A program made the translations under genes and the position numbers. The notes under the pieces are model-generated. The model worked only from the letters and a program-made list of their open reading frames with translations, had not been told where the DNA came from and did not search any database. This document shows positions 24,335-36,018 of a stretch of 64,000 bases of DNA, in pieces; positions within the stretch are counted from its first letter, which is position 1, and every line of letters begins with the position of its first letter. The DNA comes from Diphasiastrum complanatum (lineage: Eukaryota; Streptophyta; Lycopodiopsida; Lycopodiales; Lycopodiaceae): positions 61,781,140 through 61,845,139 of the forward strand of contig CM055101.1 of assembly GCA_029204225.1 (NCBI GenBank). The letters run 5' to 3'.

Positions 24335-24960
24335 GTGGAGAACAAGTTTGTTTTTTTTTTAAATCTTTTAAATGGTAGTTAGGGTTACGGCTTTTAAATG
24401 GTAGTTAGGGTTAGGTCAATTTTTTTTAAATGAGTTGGCGAAAACTTTAAAATGAAGAAATAAAAAATAATTTACAAAACTTCAAGAATGAAGAATTGAA
24501 GTGATTCTCTCCCCAAATCCAAAAATTTAGTTTGATACCTCCTTCACAAGAATTGCCATATCTTCCTTAATTTTTAACCAAATTGGCTGAAAATTGGCTC
24601 AGATTCAAGCTAAGAGTGAGATTTACAATCCTATAGACAGCCATAAAGTTCTACCAAAAGTACAGCCAAAATGGAAAAAAATAGACTGCAAAAACTGTCA
24701 CTAACTAAAATTGGAATGAAAACACTAAAATGGCCATAACTTGGTCATAATAGCTCCAAATCAAAAAATCTCAGTACCTCCAAGAAGCTAAACAAAAGAT
24801 CTACTGATCTACAATAAGAAATCACACACAAAAAAAATGAAGATAAAATGGTCAAAAATTGAATCAAAGCTTTCTAGAAATTGAAAAATCACAAGAAAAC
24901 TAGAACAAGAAACTCTACCAAACTTAACAAAATCCAACAAATTTGATGGGGAAAGGATCT

Positions 24961-25526
24961 AATGCTCTGATACCAAAATTTTCATGTGCCAATATTTTCA
25001 AACATCTAATTCATTGAAACATCAAATTACAATGGAGATACAAGAAATCAAGAAACTAGTCAAAATTCAAGAAGATAGCTAAATGTAGCAAAAGTTCACC
25101 AAAATAGGCAAAGTAAGGTATCATTATTCATGATTATTAATCATTCACAAGATTAGGCCTGAAACTAGAGCATGATCATAGCTCTCATGTGAGTGTAGGC
25201 ACATAAACCATCAATACTATCAAGAAAGCTCTCAAAGAGAAGCTTCAAGATCACCAAGAGTTCAAAACTTGTAAAAGTAGAATAGCCTCCAAATGACCTC
25301 CTCTATTGATAGTGGGTCTTTAGTGCCACTAATTAACATTTGGGGCCTTAGTACCTTAATTTGGGCCTTACAACCATTATTACAATTCCCGCCAATACAA
25401 ATGTTGCGTGGTTGTTTGCGCCTTTTATTAACAATTCCAATGACTAGTTCTAGTCTAGTTTAGCTCCATGGCTATTTTGGTAATTTTTCACTAAGCTCAT
25501 GGGCCAATTACATATAGCACATGACA
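24961..25526 (-). mobile_element. Element A 5' LTR with primer-binding site
   Basis: The minus-strand LTR (25526-24980) starts TGTCATGTGC. It is followed after a few bases by TGGTATCAGAGC (within 24961-24975). It is 547 bp long and closely similar to the copy at 61663-62247 and to 12136-12683. TTAAC follows it on the plus strand, matching the base string left of the distal LTR. Confidence 0.85.
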
Positions 25527-26035
25527 TTAACAATATCAAAATTTACAAGGACTCGAGAATATACAAAAACTTGAAAAATATACATTGACTCAAAAATTAC
25601 AATGACTCAAAGAATTAAGAGTTTTTCGAGTCAATCCCATATCAAAAAATTCTAACTTTTGGATATAAAAAAATCTCGGATTTTTTGAGTCAATATAGTA
25701 TCGAAAATTATACAACGGGCCGAATTTATACACTGTGAAACAGGGTCAAATAAATCAAAATCAATCCGATCAAATCTAGGGTCGAAGGCATCCGGATATT
25801 TTTCGTCTCGATCCGATCCATTTCAGGGTTACAAAATCACACTTTGATGGGATTGACATTGGGCCAAAAAAGGCTTGGGTCGGAAAAATTTGATCTTGAA
25901 TTTTTTGATCTTCTGTACAAAACCTTGAGCCTTCTTCCTTCATTCTGTTTTGTAGTTTTCCAGAATAGATATAAACATGATTTTTCAGGATGCACATTAC
26001 CTAATGGAATTGAGCTTGAGCATGAAATTCCAACA
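25527..26035 (-). mobile_element. Copia B 3' LTR, broken by element A (copy 1)
   Basis: The minus LTR begins TGTTGGAATTTCATGC after a purine tract, next to B RNase H. It runs to the A insertion at 25527, so only part of the LTR is present here. It contains a run of TGACTC and GACTCGA words spaced about 20 bp apart between 25545 and 25650. The same broken LTR occurs at 62248-62752. Confidence 0.75.
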
Positions 26036-26089
26036 CTCCCCCTTAGTGTTGATTCTGAAAAGTTTTGATCTTCAAATTTAATGATTTGT

Positions 26090-27193
26090 TGAATCTAAGA
26101 TGGTGCTCCATAACGAAGTAATCTGCTGCCATAAACTCTGCACTGTAGTAAACCGAAGAACTTAACCTTGCGCTTTGGTTGTCACAATAGATGAACGTCG
26201 GATGCGACTGAATAAATTTGATATCTGCAAGTAGGTTCCTCAGCCAAATCGCCTCCTTGGTAGCATTTGTGGCAGCTGTAAAATTTGATCATGTAGAAGA
26301 TGATACTATTGAGGACTATTTTTGGCTGTAAGAGATTGGGCCTGGATTTTATGGACATACAGATTCAGAAGTCGATATTTTGGTATTGATGCCTTCTGCC
26401 CACTCTCCATTTGTGTAGCCTTTGAGAATATTGGCTAATGGTCGAACTTTTGTTGACTGATGAAATTAGACCACTGGGTCGGATTCAAAAAATATACTCC
26501 AGTGTTAACATGCATTTCAGAGCGTTCATTGAGTTTAAATTGTTTCTGAGTAATAAAACGTCATCTACATAATGAGTAGTGATAATGGAAAGATCTAATA
26601 CAGACTTGAAGTGAATATTCGAGTGTGCTGAGTTTGGATAGAAACCATTCTCATTTAGAACTATAAGTTTGGTATCATCTTCTACCTTTGAGATAGTGTT
26701 GAGTTTCTATACAAAGTAGCAGGCCGGATCATCCATGAATCGAGATGGAGGCTGTTTGGATCAATTTGATCTTCTGTGTTGAAATTCGATCCTTTGATGT
26801 TGTTCGATTCGATGAGGTTCTGACTCATTTTCCAAGTCAGTATCAAATTTTGAAAGTTCGACCTTTGTGTCGGATCTTGTTGTAGCTTTTCCCTTGTGGT
26901 CGAAAAACTGATCTTCCACAAAAGTGACATTTTTGCTCGTGAATGACTTCTGAGTGTCAAGATTGAAGAGTTTGTATATTTGGTGGTATGAGGAATAGCC
27001 AATAAAGATCTATCTACTGCTATTCGCGACCCTTGGGTCAGATTTTGGATTTTTTGACTTTGGATTGAATTTTGACTGTTTGATCTTTGGGTCAGATTTT
27101 TCTGGAGATCAGCACTGATCTGACTGAAAGCAAAACATCCAAACACTCTAATATGGTTGAGTGATGGCTTCAATCCTGTCCACATCTCATAAG
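26090..27193 (-). pseudogene. Copia B: integrase, RT and RNase H remnant (copy 1)
   Basis: This minus-strand remnant is closely similar to 62813-63943. Integrase end: [20 protein letters not shown] (27193-27120). An RT fragment with the YVDD region lies near 26555-26580, and an RNase H fragment with the CDNQSA-type motif near 26190. Large parts are missing between these blocks. The integrase is cut at 27193 by insertion of copia J. Confidence 0.8.
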
Positions 27194-28015
27194 TGTGAAA
27201 AATGCAAAAATAAGCTTGGTAGAGGCCAAAAATCTTGTATATAGGATGATTACACATGTGTGGAGTCTGTTCCCATGTGTGAAAATAGTATACTTGTCAT
27301 GTACCATGATCATATAGGTTGTACATATAATTTAATTCAAGTTCTAGTGGCTAAAAAGGCCAAAAACTAGTTTTCTAGACAAATGACACATGGCATCAAT
27401 CTATTGATTGCATGAGCCACATCCTTTGGTTAGGTGTCACATCCCATGTGTAGAGGATAGCTCACATGTGTGGAATAAGCTGAAGTAGACAAATTTTGAC
27501 TTCTAGAAGATTTTCAAGTAGATCTCCATATAGAAGGAAAATGGACCAAAAGTGCCCAAAATAGAAGGTTTTGTCCAAGTGTCAGTTTTGCATGATGAAT
27601 CATCATATGACAAAGCACTTTCACACATGTGGGATCAAAGGGATGATCAGTACCATGAGCTCCCACTTATTGTATATATAGAGTCACATTTGGCCATAAT
27701 CATTGTGAGACACCAATCTTGGTTTTGGAAGCAATTTTGAGTGATTCTCTCCATTTGTCTACATTCGTTTTGATTGTTTTGAGGTGCTATCAATGTGTAC
27801 TTGATTTTCAGGTTGGAGTCCGTACTCAAACAGGGTTTCACACGTGGAAAACCAGAAAGTACAGCTACCTTCAATTAATGATTGTTCTTGTTAGGATTTT
27901 GTGTCTAGAATTGATCTAGATTGATCTCAGTCTCAAGTCAACCAATCCCTCTTGAGGATCAGATTAAGATCCACTCTTGGTCCTTTTTGTACTTTTTTCA
28001 CATGGTATCAGAGCC
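27194..28015 (+). mobile_element. Copia J 5' LTR and primer-binding site
   Basis: An LTR of 809 bp runs from TGTGAAAAATGC to TTTTTTCACA, followed by the tRNA-Met primer site TGGTATCAGAGCC (28003-28015). Its left edge is exact: copy 2 of element B at 63943 continues uninterrupted where copy 1 breaks. The LTR holds several CACATGTG words and one CACACGTGG. A perfect CACACGTGTG lies in the leader at 28177. Confidence 0.88.
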
Positions 28016-28604
28016 TAGTACAAGAGGTTTTGTTGAAATTGATAGTGTTAATCCAAATCAAAGCCAAAATTAGCAGTTTTTTGGAAACTAGTCAAATTTT
28101 GTGTAGCGAGTTGGATTTGATAGCTATTCTCAAAATTTTTGGTCCAGATCTTGTTGTGGGCTGTAGGAACCCTTTTCACACGTGTGAGGCCATACAGCTT
28201 CGGTTTTGACTGAGAAATTTCAAAAATTTGTAGAATTTGACTCACATACCCAATTTGAGTGATTTTTGGTGCAAAATCAAGCATTTTCTATAGAGAGTCT
28301 AATGCCTTGATTAGTTCTTGGATTAGATCATCCAAAAAATTAAAATTGAAGCTTGAACAAGGTGCATTAATTGATCTACTCTGATTTTTTGATTGTATGT
28401 TGAAGTTGAAGAGAGAAATTGCTAAAAATCATAGATTAAGGAGTGATTTTGCAAGGTTGAGACTAGAATCTAAATTTCCATCATTCTAGATTGGTTCATG
28501 AGTGATAGGATTGAGTCTATAAGCTTTCTAAATTGCTAGAAGACTTTAGGTTCAGATCTCTTAGAGAAACCATAAGAGTTTCTAGTGCTTTTTCACATTC
28601 AAAA

Positions 28605-29337
28605 ATGGCATCAATGGGTGGTTTTTTGCTTGAAGCTAGTGAAAGACTTACATCCACTAATTATGCTACTTGGATAGTTCGAATGGAGTCTTTGCTTGTA
28701 CTTCATGATCTTTATGACATAGTACTTGAGGTGGAAGTAGAACCTCAAGGAGGAGTTGAATTGGCTAAGTACAAAAAGGGATGTAGAGTTGCATTACACT
28801 GCATAAAAATGAATGTAAGTAATGAACTTTTGAAAGAAATCTCATCTTGTACCACATACAAAGAGGCATGGGATTCATTAAAAGCCATTTATGGATCCAA
28901 TAACACTTCAAGGATACTCATGCTTAGGAATCAAATCCTTCAAAGCATGAAAGGAAGTAGTGAAAGTGCCCAAAATTATGTCTTTAGGATCAAATCTTTG
29001 AATAAAGAGTTGTCTTCTATAGATGATAAAATCAAAGATGATGAATTAGTTCAAATCATTTCGAATGGATTAGGAGATGATTATTCCAATCTTGTTCAAA
29101 CCTTTGCTATTCAAGATTCACTTCCTAGTATTAAAAAACTTCAAAGTGTGCTTGTTAGTGAGGAGAGTAGAATGCTTCATATCAAAAGTAGGATGAGTTC
29201 CTTATCTTTGAATGATGGTGATGAAAAAGCTAACTTTTCTTTGAAAGGCAAGAAGAAGAAGTTTCCATCCAAGAAGACTCAAGACATGGAGATGGAGAAC
29301 AAAGATGGAGCGTCAAGTTCCAAAGGCACTCTTGGGT
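28605..29337 (+). pseudogene. Copia J: gag
   Basis: The gag frame starts MASMGGFLLEASERLTSTNY and continues YATWIVRMESLLVLHDLYDI, then RILMLRNQILQSMKGSSES and DDELVQIISNGLGDDYSNLV, as in copia gag (DUF4219/UBN2). It is open for about 245 codons without a stop. The lysine-rich end (KGKKKKFPSKK) is followed by an abrupt join to the integrase core near 29337, so the zinc knuckle is missing. Little decay is seen in this part. Confidence 0.85.
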
Positions 29338-30624
29338 TTATCTCTTGTCTAAGAAAAGTGAAGTTTTTGAGTCCTTTGTAAAGTTCAAAACTCTTGTGGA
29401 AAAGCAACTTAATACTAGCTTGAAAGTATTAAGAAGTGATAATGGAGGGGAGTACATCTCCAATAGGATGAAAGAGTTTTGTGAAACTAATGGCATAAAG
29501 AGAGAGTTTACTTGTACATATACTCCACAACAAAATGGAGTAGCTGAGAGAAATAATAGGACACTATGTGAGTGTGCTAAAGATATGAGATTAGATGCAT
29601 CTCTTTCTATTTCATTTTGGGGAGAATTTATTTTATGTGCAAATTTTCTTTGTAATAGAATGACTAATAGTGCCATTAAAGGACTTACACCTTATGAAGT
29701 ATTGTTTGGCAAAAAACCAAATCTTAGTGATTTGAAAGTTTTGGATGTACTTGTTATGTACATATTCCTTTAGAAACAAGGAAAAAGGAAGATGCCACTT
29801 CTTTCAAAGGCATCTTTGTTGGTTATAGTGAAAGTAAGAAAGCCTATAGGATATATGATCCTATTACAAAAAAAGTTGTTGCTAGTAGAGATGTACTTTT
29901 TGATGAATCTCTCCAAGCCAAAGGAAAGGTGACTTCCAACAACACTCAACTTGTCAATGATCATGCTATGGCCGAGGAGGAGCTTCATGAAGATGAAGAC
30001 CAAGTGGAACCTACTCCAAGTCCAAGGGTGCCAAGAAGATCAACAAGGACAAGGATTGAGCCATCAAGGCTCACTTATAGTGACAAAGGGGAGCAAAGGG
30101 AAGATTCTCAACTACTCAACTCTAATACTTTCTTGACTACTATGCTTGAAGAACCAACTAGTTTTGAGGAAGCAAATAAGTCTCAATATTGGAGGAAAGT
30201 TATGCAAGTAGAGTTTGATGCATTAATGGAAAATCAAACTTGGAAACTTGTTGATTTACCTTATGGAAAGAAGCCTCTTACTTGTAAATGGATATATAGA
30301 TTGAAATATAATCAAGATGGTTCCATTCATAGGTACAAAGCTAGACTTGTAGCGAAAGGTTTTTTGCAAGTCAAAGGCATAGATTATGATGAAACCTTTG
30401 CATCTGTTGCAAAGCTTGTGACCATTAGATTAATCATTTGTCTTGCAACTTCTTTCAAATGGGAGCTCTTCCAACTTGATGTGACAAATGCTTTCTTGAA
30501 TGGATTCTTGGAAGAGGAAATCTACATGTGCCAACCCGAGGGCTTCATCAAAGATGGAGAAGAAGACAAGGTCTGTCTCTTGAAGAAGAGTCTTTATGGA
30601 CTCAAGCAAGCACCAAGAGCATGA
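29338..30624 (+). pseudogene. Copia J: integrase core to early RT
   Basis: The integrase core begins at LLSKKSEVFESFVKFKTLVE and shows LKVLRSDNGGEYISNRM, QQNGVAERNNRTLCE and TPYEVLFGKKPNLSDLKVL, with a frame break near 29750. The linker has VPRRSTRTRIEPSRLTYSD. RT reads PLTCKWIYRLKYNQDGSIHR, LDVTNAFLNGFLEEEIYMCQ and [14 protein letters not shown], then a stop. YVDD and RNase H are absent. Gag 3' end, protease and integrase zinc domain are missing between 29337 and 29338. Downstream sequence changes to a different decayed copia, K. Confidence 0.88.
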
Positions 30625-31962
30625 TGAAGAGTGTAGGATAGATGGTGTTGGCACCATCACTTTGTGTCTATAATCCTCACAATACATGGATCTAGAAAAT
30701 GTCCTTTATGTACCATCAATCGCCAAGAATATGCTTAGTGTCGGTCTACTCTTAGAAAGTGGTTTGGATGTCACTTTAAGCATGTTGTTTGCTTCATCTT
30801 GAAGAATGATGTTTGCATGGCAAAAGGATTTAAACATGAAAGATTGTCTGAGTTGGAAGCTAGTGTTGCTTTTGAAAGAATGAGCTTGGCAAAGGAGGAG
30901 ATCACTCAAGAGGAGATCTTGGAAAAGTGCTTGCATTGAGGAGGAGCATCAAAAGGAGGAAGATCTTAAGGATCAGCCTCAAAGCATGAGAGCTCCAAGG
31001 GAGTCCTCAATGACAATGGCCGAGTCAAATTGCATGCAAATTGTCCATTCAAGTGTGCATCTTGCAAGGGTGGTGAGCATTGGAGAGTCTACTATCTTTG
31101 AATACTTTTTGGAAAGTATTAGTAGACATGAGGTGACTTGTTTCTTACCTTTAAGATTCATGGTGTTTATTACTTTGTATGACAAGACAATGAAATGGGA
31201 TGCTTTGAAATCTGCATTTGTTGTTGATAAAGTAATTTCATTGGATAACTATTTTTGTAATAGTTTGAATAGAGTCATAAAAGATGAAACATCATTTGCT
31301 TTGAAAATCTTTGTGTCCACATGCTTTGAGCATGATCATTCCAATGTAAGGACCAAAGATTATCCTATTTCAATGATAGGAATAATGGTAGTGTTTTGCT
31401 CATCAAGTAGAGATTGTAGAATCTACTTGTTTTCCACCAAAGAATTCGTCAATGGTGGAAATGTGATCTTTCAAGAGTGGAAGATTTGTAAACTTGAAGA
31501 ATCACCTTTGGATCAAAACCTTATTCAATTCATTTGATGATTTGGAGTCAAGTCAAGTGGAGGAGCAAGCTCAATACCCGAGGACTCCAAGAAGAATCTT
31601 GAGTATCAAGATGGAGCCATCTAGGCTCAATCATATGGATCAAGCAAGGCAAGTTGTCTTTGGCAACATTATGTATGCAGTTAATAATTTAATTGATGTA
31701 TCTTCAATTGCACAAAATGCTTTGGAATCCATGGCTTGGCATGATGTATAGTTTTTGTAGCGTGCTACATGTATATAGACACATTTGTGGAACATCTTGT
31801 AAGGGATCCTTTAAGAGGTGGTGAAAGACCCTTCATGGACATCATTCTCTATTGGAGTCTCAAAAGTTCCTTGTTTGTAGCTGGATTTTTTAGACACTTC
31901 TAAAAGCATTTATTCATTTAGCAAGAGAGTTGTAGATAGATCAAGCTAAATTTGAGGAGGAG
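30625..31962 (+). pseudogene. Copia K: strongly decayed protease/integrase fragments
   Basis: Immediately after the RT stop of J, the plus strand shows a protease-like phrase, LENVLYVPSIAKNMLSVGLL, near 30690. Much later come integrase C-terminal features (CRIYLFSTKEFVNGGNVIFQ near 31420) and a linker with TPRRILSIKMEPSRLNHMD near 31585, like that of H and J. The region between is open (30986-31537) but mostly unrecognisable. K differs from J in age and sequence, so J and K were probably joined by recombination or nesting. Confidence 0.65.
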
Positions 31963-32655
31963 TGTGAAGAATTGCCAAAAATTGGCAAATCTAGCTTGAT
32001 CAAAAACCATGTAGTATAATGTAAATTTTGTACACAAGTGGATTCCACAAATGTGAGGCCAATATGCCATGTGGCAATCCACTCCTAATGTAGGTTAGGT
32101 CAAGTCCATAGGGTTGGTCATGTCATTTTGGTAGTGATTCCTAGTTTATAGGACCTAAATCCTAGATTAAGGTGAAAATTTGACCAACTAGCTATCTACC
32201 AAGCATGACTCTAGGAAATAGACTAGGGTTCCATTTTAGGGAAAGAAGGGTGAGTTAACTTCCTTATTACATGTTAAAAATCCACCTAACTGCAGGAAGG
32301 AAGTCGAATTTGCTATGTATTCCAAGCTCCCATAGTGAGAAGATAGAAAATTTTTGGAGCTCATTGGCAATCTCAAGCTAGTTCACTATGTACATTGAGT
32401 TTTTGTGATCCAAATGAAACCAAATCAAATTCTACTTGTTTCTCAGGTTTAAGGCCGTACTACAGCCTGTAGTACACACGTGTGGGCTTGGATTTCAATG
32501 TTTATCAATGCTTTTGATTGTTAATGCCCGTTGTTTGTCAAGTTGCCAATCTAGATCAACTTTTTTGTGTCCAGTTTTTTGATAGATTATTAAGCAAACA
32601 TCCAATCACTCTTGTGGATATTTTGTAGATCCATTTATGGTCCATTTTACTTCTT
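31963..32655 (+). mobile_element. Copia K 3' LTR
   Basis: It starts TGTGAAGAATTGCC after the purine tract TTTGAGGAGGAG. It carries GGCCGTACTACAG and then CACACGTGTG at 32475-32484. The right edge is approximate: TAGATCCATTTATGGTCC resembles the ends of LTRs H and J, but no clean CA terminus was seen. Confidence 0.65.
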
Positions 32656-34819
32656 AGTAATAATTTCTTGAATGTTAGACATCAGATTGACTCCATATGA
32701 TTCCTTCCAACATGAAGTTACATTTATGAAAGATTGTTATCATCGTATGAATTACTACTTGTATGAATAGACTTGGAATTTATGTAAATTTTGGGGTGAT
32801 TGTGTTTCAATTTCGTAAACTCAAGTTGTCTCTTATGTGTAGATGGATTCCATATAGATGATGGTTATTGTCACTCGGGTTGAAAATATTTGATGGAAAA
32901 GTCTTGATTGTAATAGAGTGAATCCTTTGTGAAAGGTACTTATTACTGACTTTTCATGGATTTAAATATTTTCATGTATCATCTCTCAGACTAACTTCTA
33001 TAAAAAATTTGGTAATTTTTTAAGAGGGAGGGTGAAGTGATGGGTAAAAGTCTTATCAAATAATCTATCATGAGTTGCATAGTTTTCGAATGAGAACTAG
33101 TGTTGGTATAGAAATTTGATTTTTTGAGAGTATTTTTGGACAAATTCAGAGTAAGATAAAAAATTGAATTTTTTTGAATAAGAAGAATTCTCTAAGAATT
33201 GTGTGGAACAATCTTGAACTAGAGATGATTTGAAATTTGAAATTATTATTTATAACTAGTTTTGAAAAAGGTCAAAAGTTACCAATTTCATTTTGGTTGG
33301 AGTAGCAATAAGTTTGATCAGAATATTGGGTCGAAGGGTTATTTGTCAAGAGTAGTTTTTTTTTTTTTTTTTTTTTTTCGCTTTTTATGTCCACTTGGTC
33401 CAATCATTTCTTGACATAGTGGCTTCTATGTAACATAACTTGCCTACCTTGGAAAATGCAATTCATATTTGGGACAACTTGAATCTAGTAGATTGAAAGC
33501 ATAGTATTGGCTGGCATGTGCGCCCTGTGGTGGTACTAACTGCTTGGGTCCAATTTAAGTTAAAGTTATCTTGGGACTTGGAAATAGCAGTTTCTGCAAC
33601 AGAGCACAAAACTATAATTCTTTAGCGCCTATTATGCCCTCGACTCTCATATTGACATATTCAAATGTGAGACTCTTCAAGCTATGACGATGAGAAGGAG
33701 ATCCTTGATCTGCTCTACAATTTTTTATAATGGGAGAGTTGGAAGTCCTTAGGAAAAGCAAAGATCAAGACACATTTGATCCATAAACAATCTTTAGCCA
33801 ATTTGAATCACACATCTAGATTATCTACAACATAGAAAGATCAACTTTATGCATGCTAGAATTAAGAACTGCATCAAGATATGATCATAACCACTTATAT
33901 CTAACTTAGTATTGTCTCGGTCCGTACAACATGCACTACAATATAGTACTTTACATGTGTGAAAGCTAGATCAACAAGAAAATCAACATTCTACACATAG
34001 AAACTCAAGATATCATGAGAAAACCATATGAGATGGACATAGAATCAACAAAGATGAATTCTCCACGACTCGATTTTCTACTTCTACAGTTCTGTTTCAG
34101 ATCTTGCTTTATTGTTACAGACTGTAGATTATTATTATTTTTATCTATAGAAACATCAGGGAACTACGTTAAAACTACTCCTACTGGAATCACAGAATCA
34201 ACATAACATCTTCTAAACTAAAATCACAGAATCTACAAAGTGCTTCCTACAACTGTCACTCAATAGTTGTAAGAAGAACTCCTCAGGGAGTCGATAACTA
34301 AGAAGCATCTGAATTGAGTAGAATGATGGATTAGCTTCCAAGCCCTGCACATCTACCTGATACTAATCCCAAACCAATCTTTAAAAGAGAAATGAACAAC
34401 AACAAACACATTCATACATCAGTACCCAGACTACATGCATGAAGATGGAGCATGGAAAGAAATGCAAGTAGTAGAATCTTCAATTCAAGAACAACAACAT
34501 TTCAATAAGTAGTACATGCTATGGAACTCATGGTGGAGGTCTCTATCTATATCCACAAGCTGTAGAATCCAATTGTATCTTGTTTTGGAGTCCACCTCTT
34601 GCAAGTGAGTGAACCCCAGTCTATAATGATTTGAGTTCCACCTCTTACTTGATAATAGAAGGCCTCTTTATTAAAAACATAACTCAAGTTGAGATAGTCT
34701 AAATTGCTAGCTCCCACATGGCTATCCATCTTTCGAGAAATACCATGAGGCTCATAGAATATTCATTTAGCCTAGCACTAATGATTCTCGTGCTCTCAGA
34801 CTCGGCTCTCAACTTCATC
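32656..34819. other. Decayed repeat sequence, no gene
   Basis: AT-rich. A poly-T run lies at about 33358-33378. Near 33915 a GTCCGTACAA phrase is followed by ACATGTGTGAAAG, resembling the CCGTAC plus CACACGTGTG module of copia LTRs, so a degraded LTR is likely here. The stretch 34550-34820 probably holds the linker of copia L, but I could not place it. Confidence 0.4.
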
Positions 34820-35788
34820 TTTGCTGGAAACCCTTTTTGGGTGATGAGACACTACATCGACACCTTAGGACCATGGCATCAGCCAATAGCTTTCTCGTCA
34901 AGCTTCTTTCGAAGCTTGTCAGGAACATGTGCATATGCTGCACAGCCAAAGATTTGAATATGAGTAAGATTGGGTTTTCTACCCCACCATAGTTCGTGTG
35001 GTGTTGTATGAGGAACACCAAATGTTCTTGTCCGGTTTTGAATGTAGGCAGTTGTACCTACTGTTTCAGCCCACAATACCCTTGGAGCTTTCAAATAGGC
35101 AATCATGCACCTAGCGGCTTCCATGAGAGTCATGTTCTTTCTTTCTGCAACACCATATTGCTGTAGTGTAAAGGATGTTGTCCTTCTGTGAATGATTCTG
35201 CGATCATTGCAGAAATCAGTGAATCAATTTTTTGAGATGTATTCTCCACCTCGATCTATTTTGATCTGCTTCATCTTGTTTCTTGTGCATCTTTCTGTAC
35301 AGTTCACATATTTTGTGAACTTGTCAAATGCATCTGATTTATTGTGAATAAAGTAGACTCGGGCAAACTTACTGTAATCATCAATAAAGGTGATATAGTA
35401 TTTTGAGCCTCCTACAGAGATCACATCAAAAGGTCCACAGATGTCCGAATGTACTAGCTCCAGAATCTTTGTAGTTCTGTAGGAGTCCTTTACAAAAGGA
35501 GTACGTGACATCTTGTCTTTTATACATGCATCATAGGTCATCAAACTGGTTGCATTTGAGATACTCACACCTATGATGGCTTGTTTGATACAATGCCATT
35601 GAGTTCATATGGCATAGTCTCCTATGCCATAGAATATCTGACGAATTATCATGGGTTTGATGTACTTGATCTGCAGGTAGGCGTACCTTCAAGTGATACA
35701 TGTTGCCTTTTCTTCTACCTTGTGTAATCAATGTACTAGTGCTTGCATCAACGACATTGCATGCATCGTCTGAGAACGTCACAAGCAT
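34820..35788 (-). pseudogene. Copia L: pre-integrase and integrase remnant
   Basis: Minus strand: a pre-integrase zinc segment with DILWHRRLCHMNSMAL, then DACIKDKMSRTPF with one cysteine of CxxC lost. The core follows with YYITFIDDYSKFARVYF, KIDRGGEYISKN and, after a stop and frame change near 35220, YGVAERKNMTLMEAARCMIA, ELWWGRKPNLTHIQIFGCAA and VPDKLRKKLDEKAIG. RT and RNase H were not found. It is an isolated integrase relic. Confidence 0.85.
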
Positions 35789-36018
35789 CCCAACATCTGC
35801 CCAAGCTCCAATGATTATTGTATAAAAAGCATGTGTAAGTAAAGGTTGATTGTAGTAAGAGCATGAATCAAGAAGACAAACATGGCTTTAAAATAGTTAA
35901 TTTGATACATACTAGGCAACAACGGGAATGAAAATGTGACTGATATTTGTCCAGCACTTATGAATAATTTTTTTTTTTCCATTGATTCCCGATTTGTCAA
36001 ATCATCTTTTTTTTTCAT

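Larger units (their letters stand above)
12136..25526 (-). mobile_element. Ty3/gypsy element A, heavily invaded, with both LTRs
   Basis: Seen: related LTRs lie at both ends (12136-12683 and 24980-25526). A tRNA-Met-type primer site abuts the right LTR, and a purine tract, TAGGGGGAG, abuts the left one. TTAAC flanks the outside on both sides (12131-12135 and 25527-25531). A gypsy-like gag frame sits next to the 5' LTR and a gypsy pol tail next to the 3' LTR. Inferred: one minus-strand element whose protease, RT and integrase region was lost or displaced by copia copies E, F/G, H and D. Alternative: two separate A fragments that share TTAAC by chance. LTRs in other A copies show inverted ends, TGTCATGTGC and GCACATGACA. 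Confidence 0.6.

Noticed and set aside
31963-32655. LTRs J and K as a matching pair of one element
   Set aside because: Their starts are similar (TGTGAA) but the bodies differ, so they are not the two LTRs of a single insertion.
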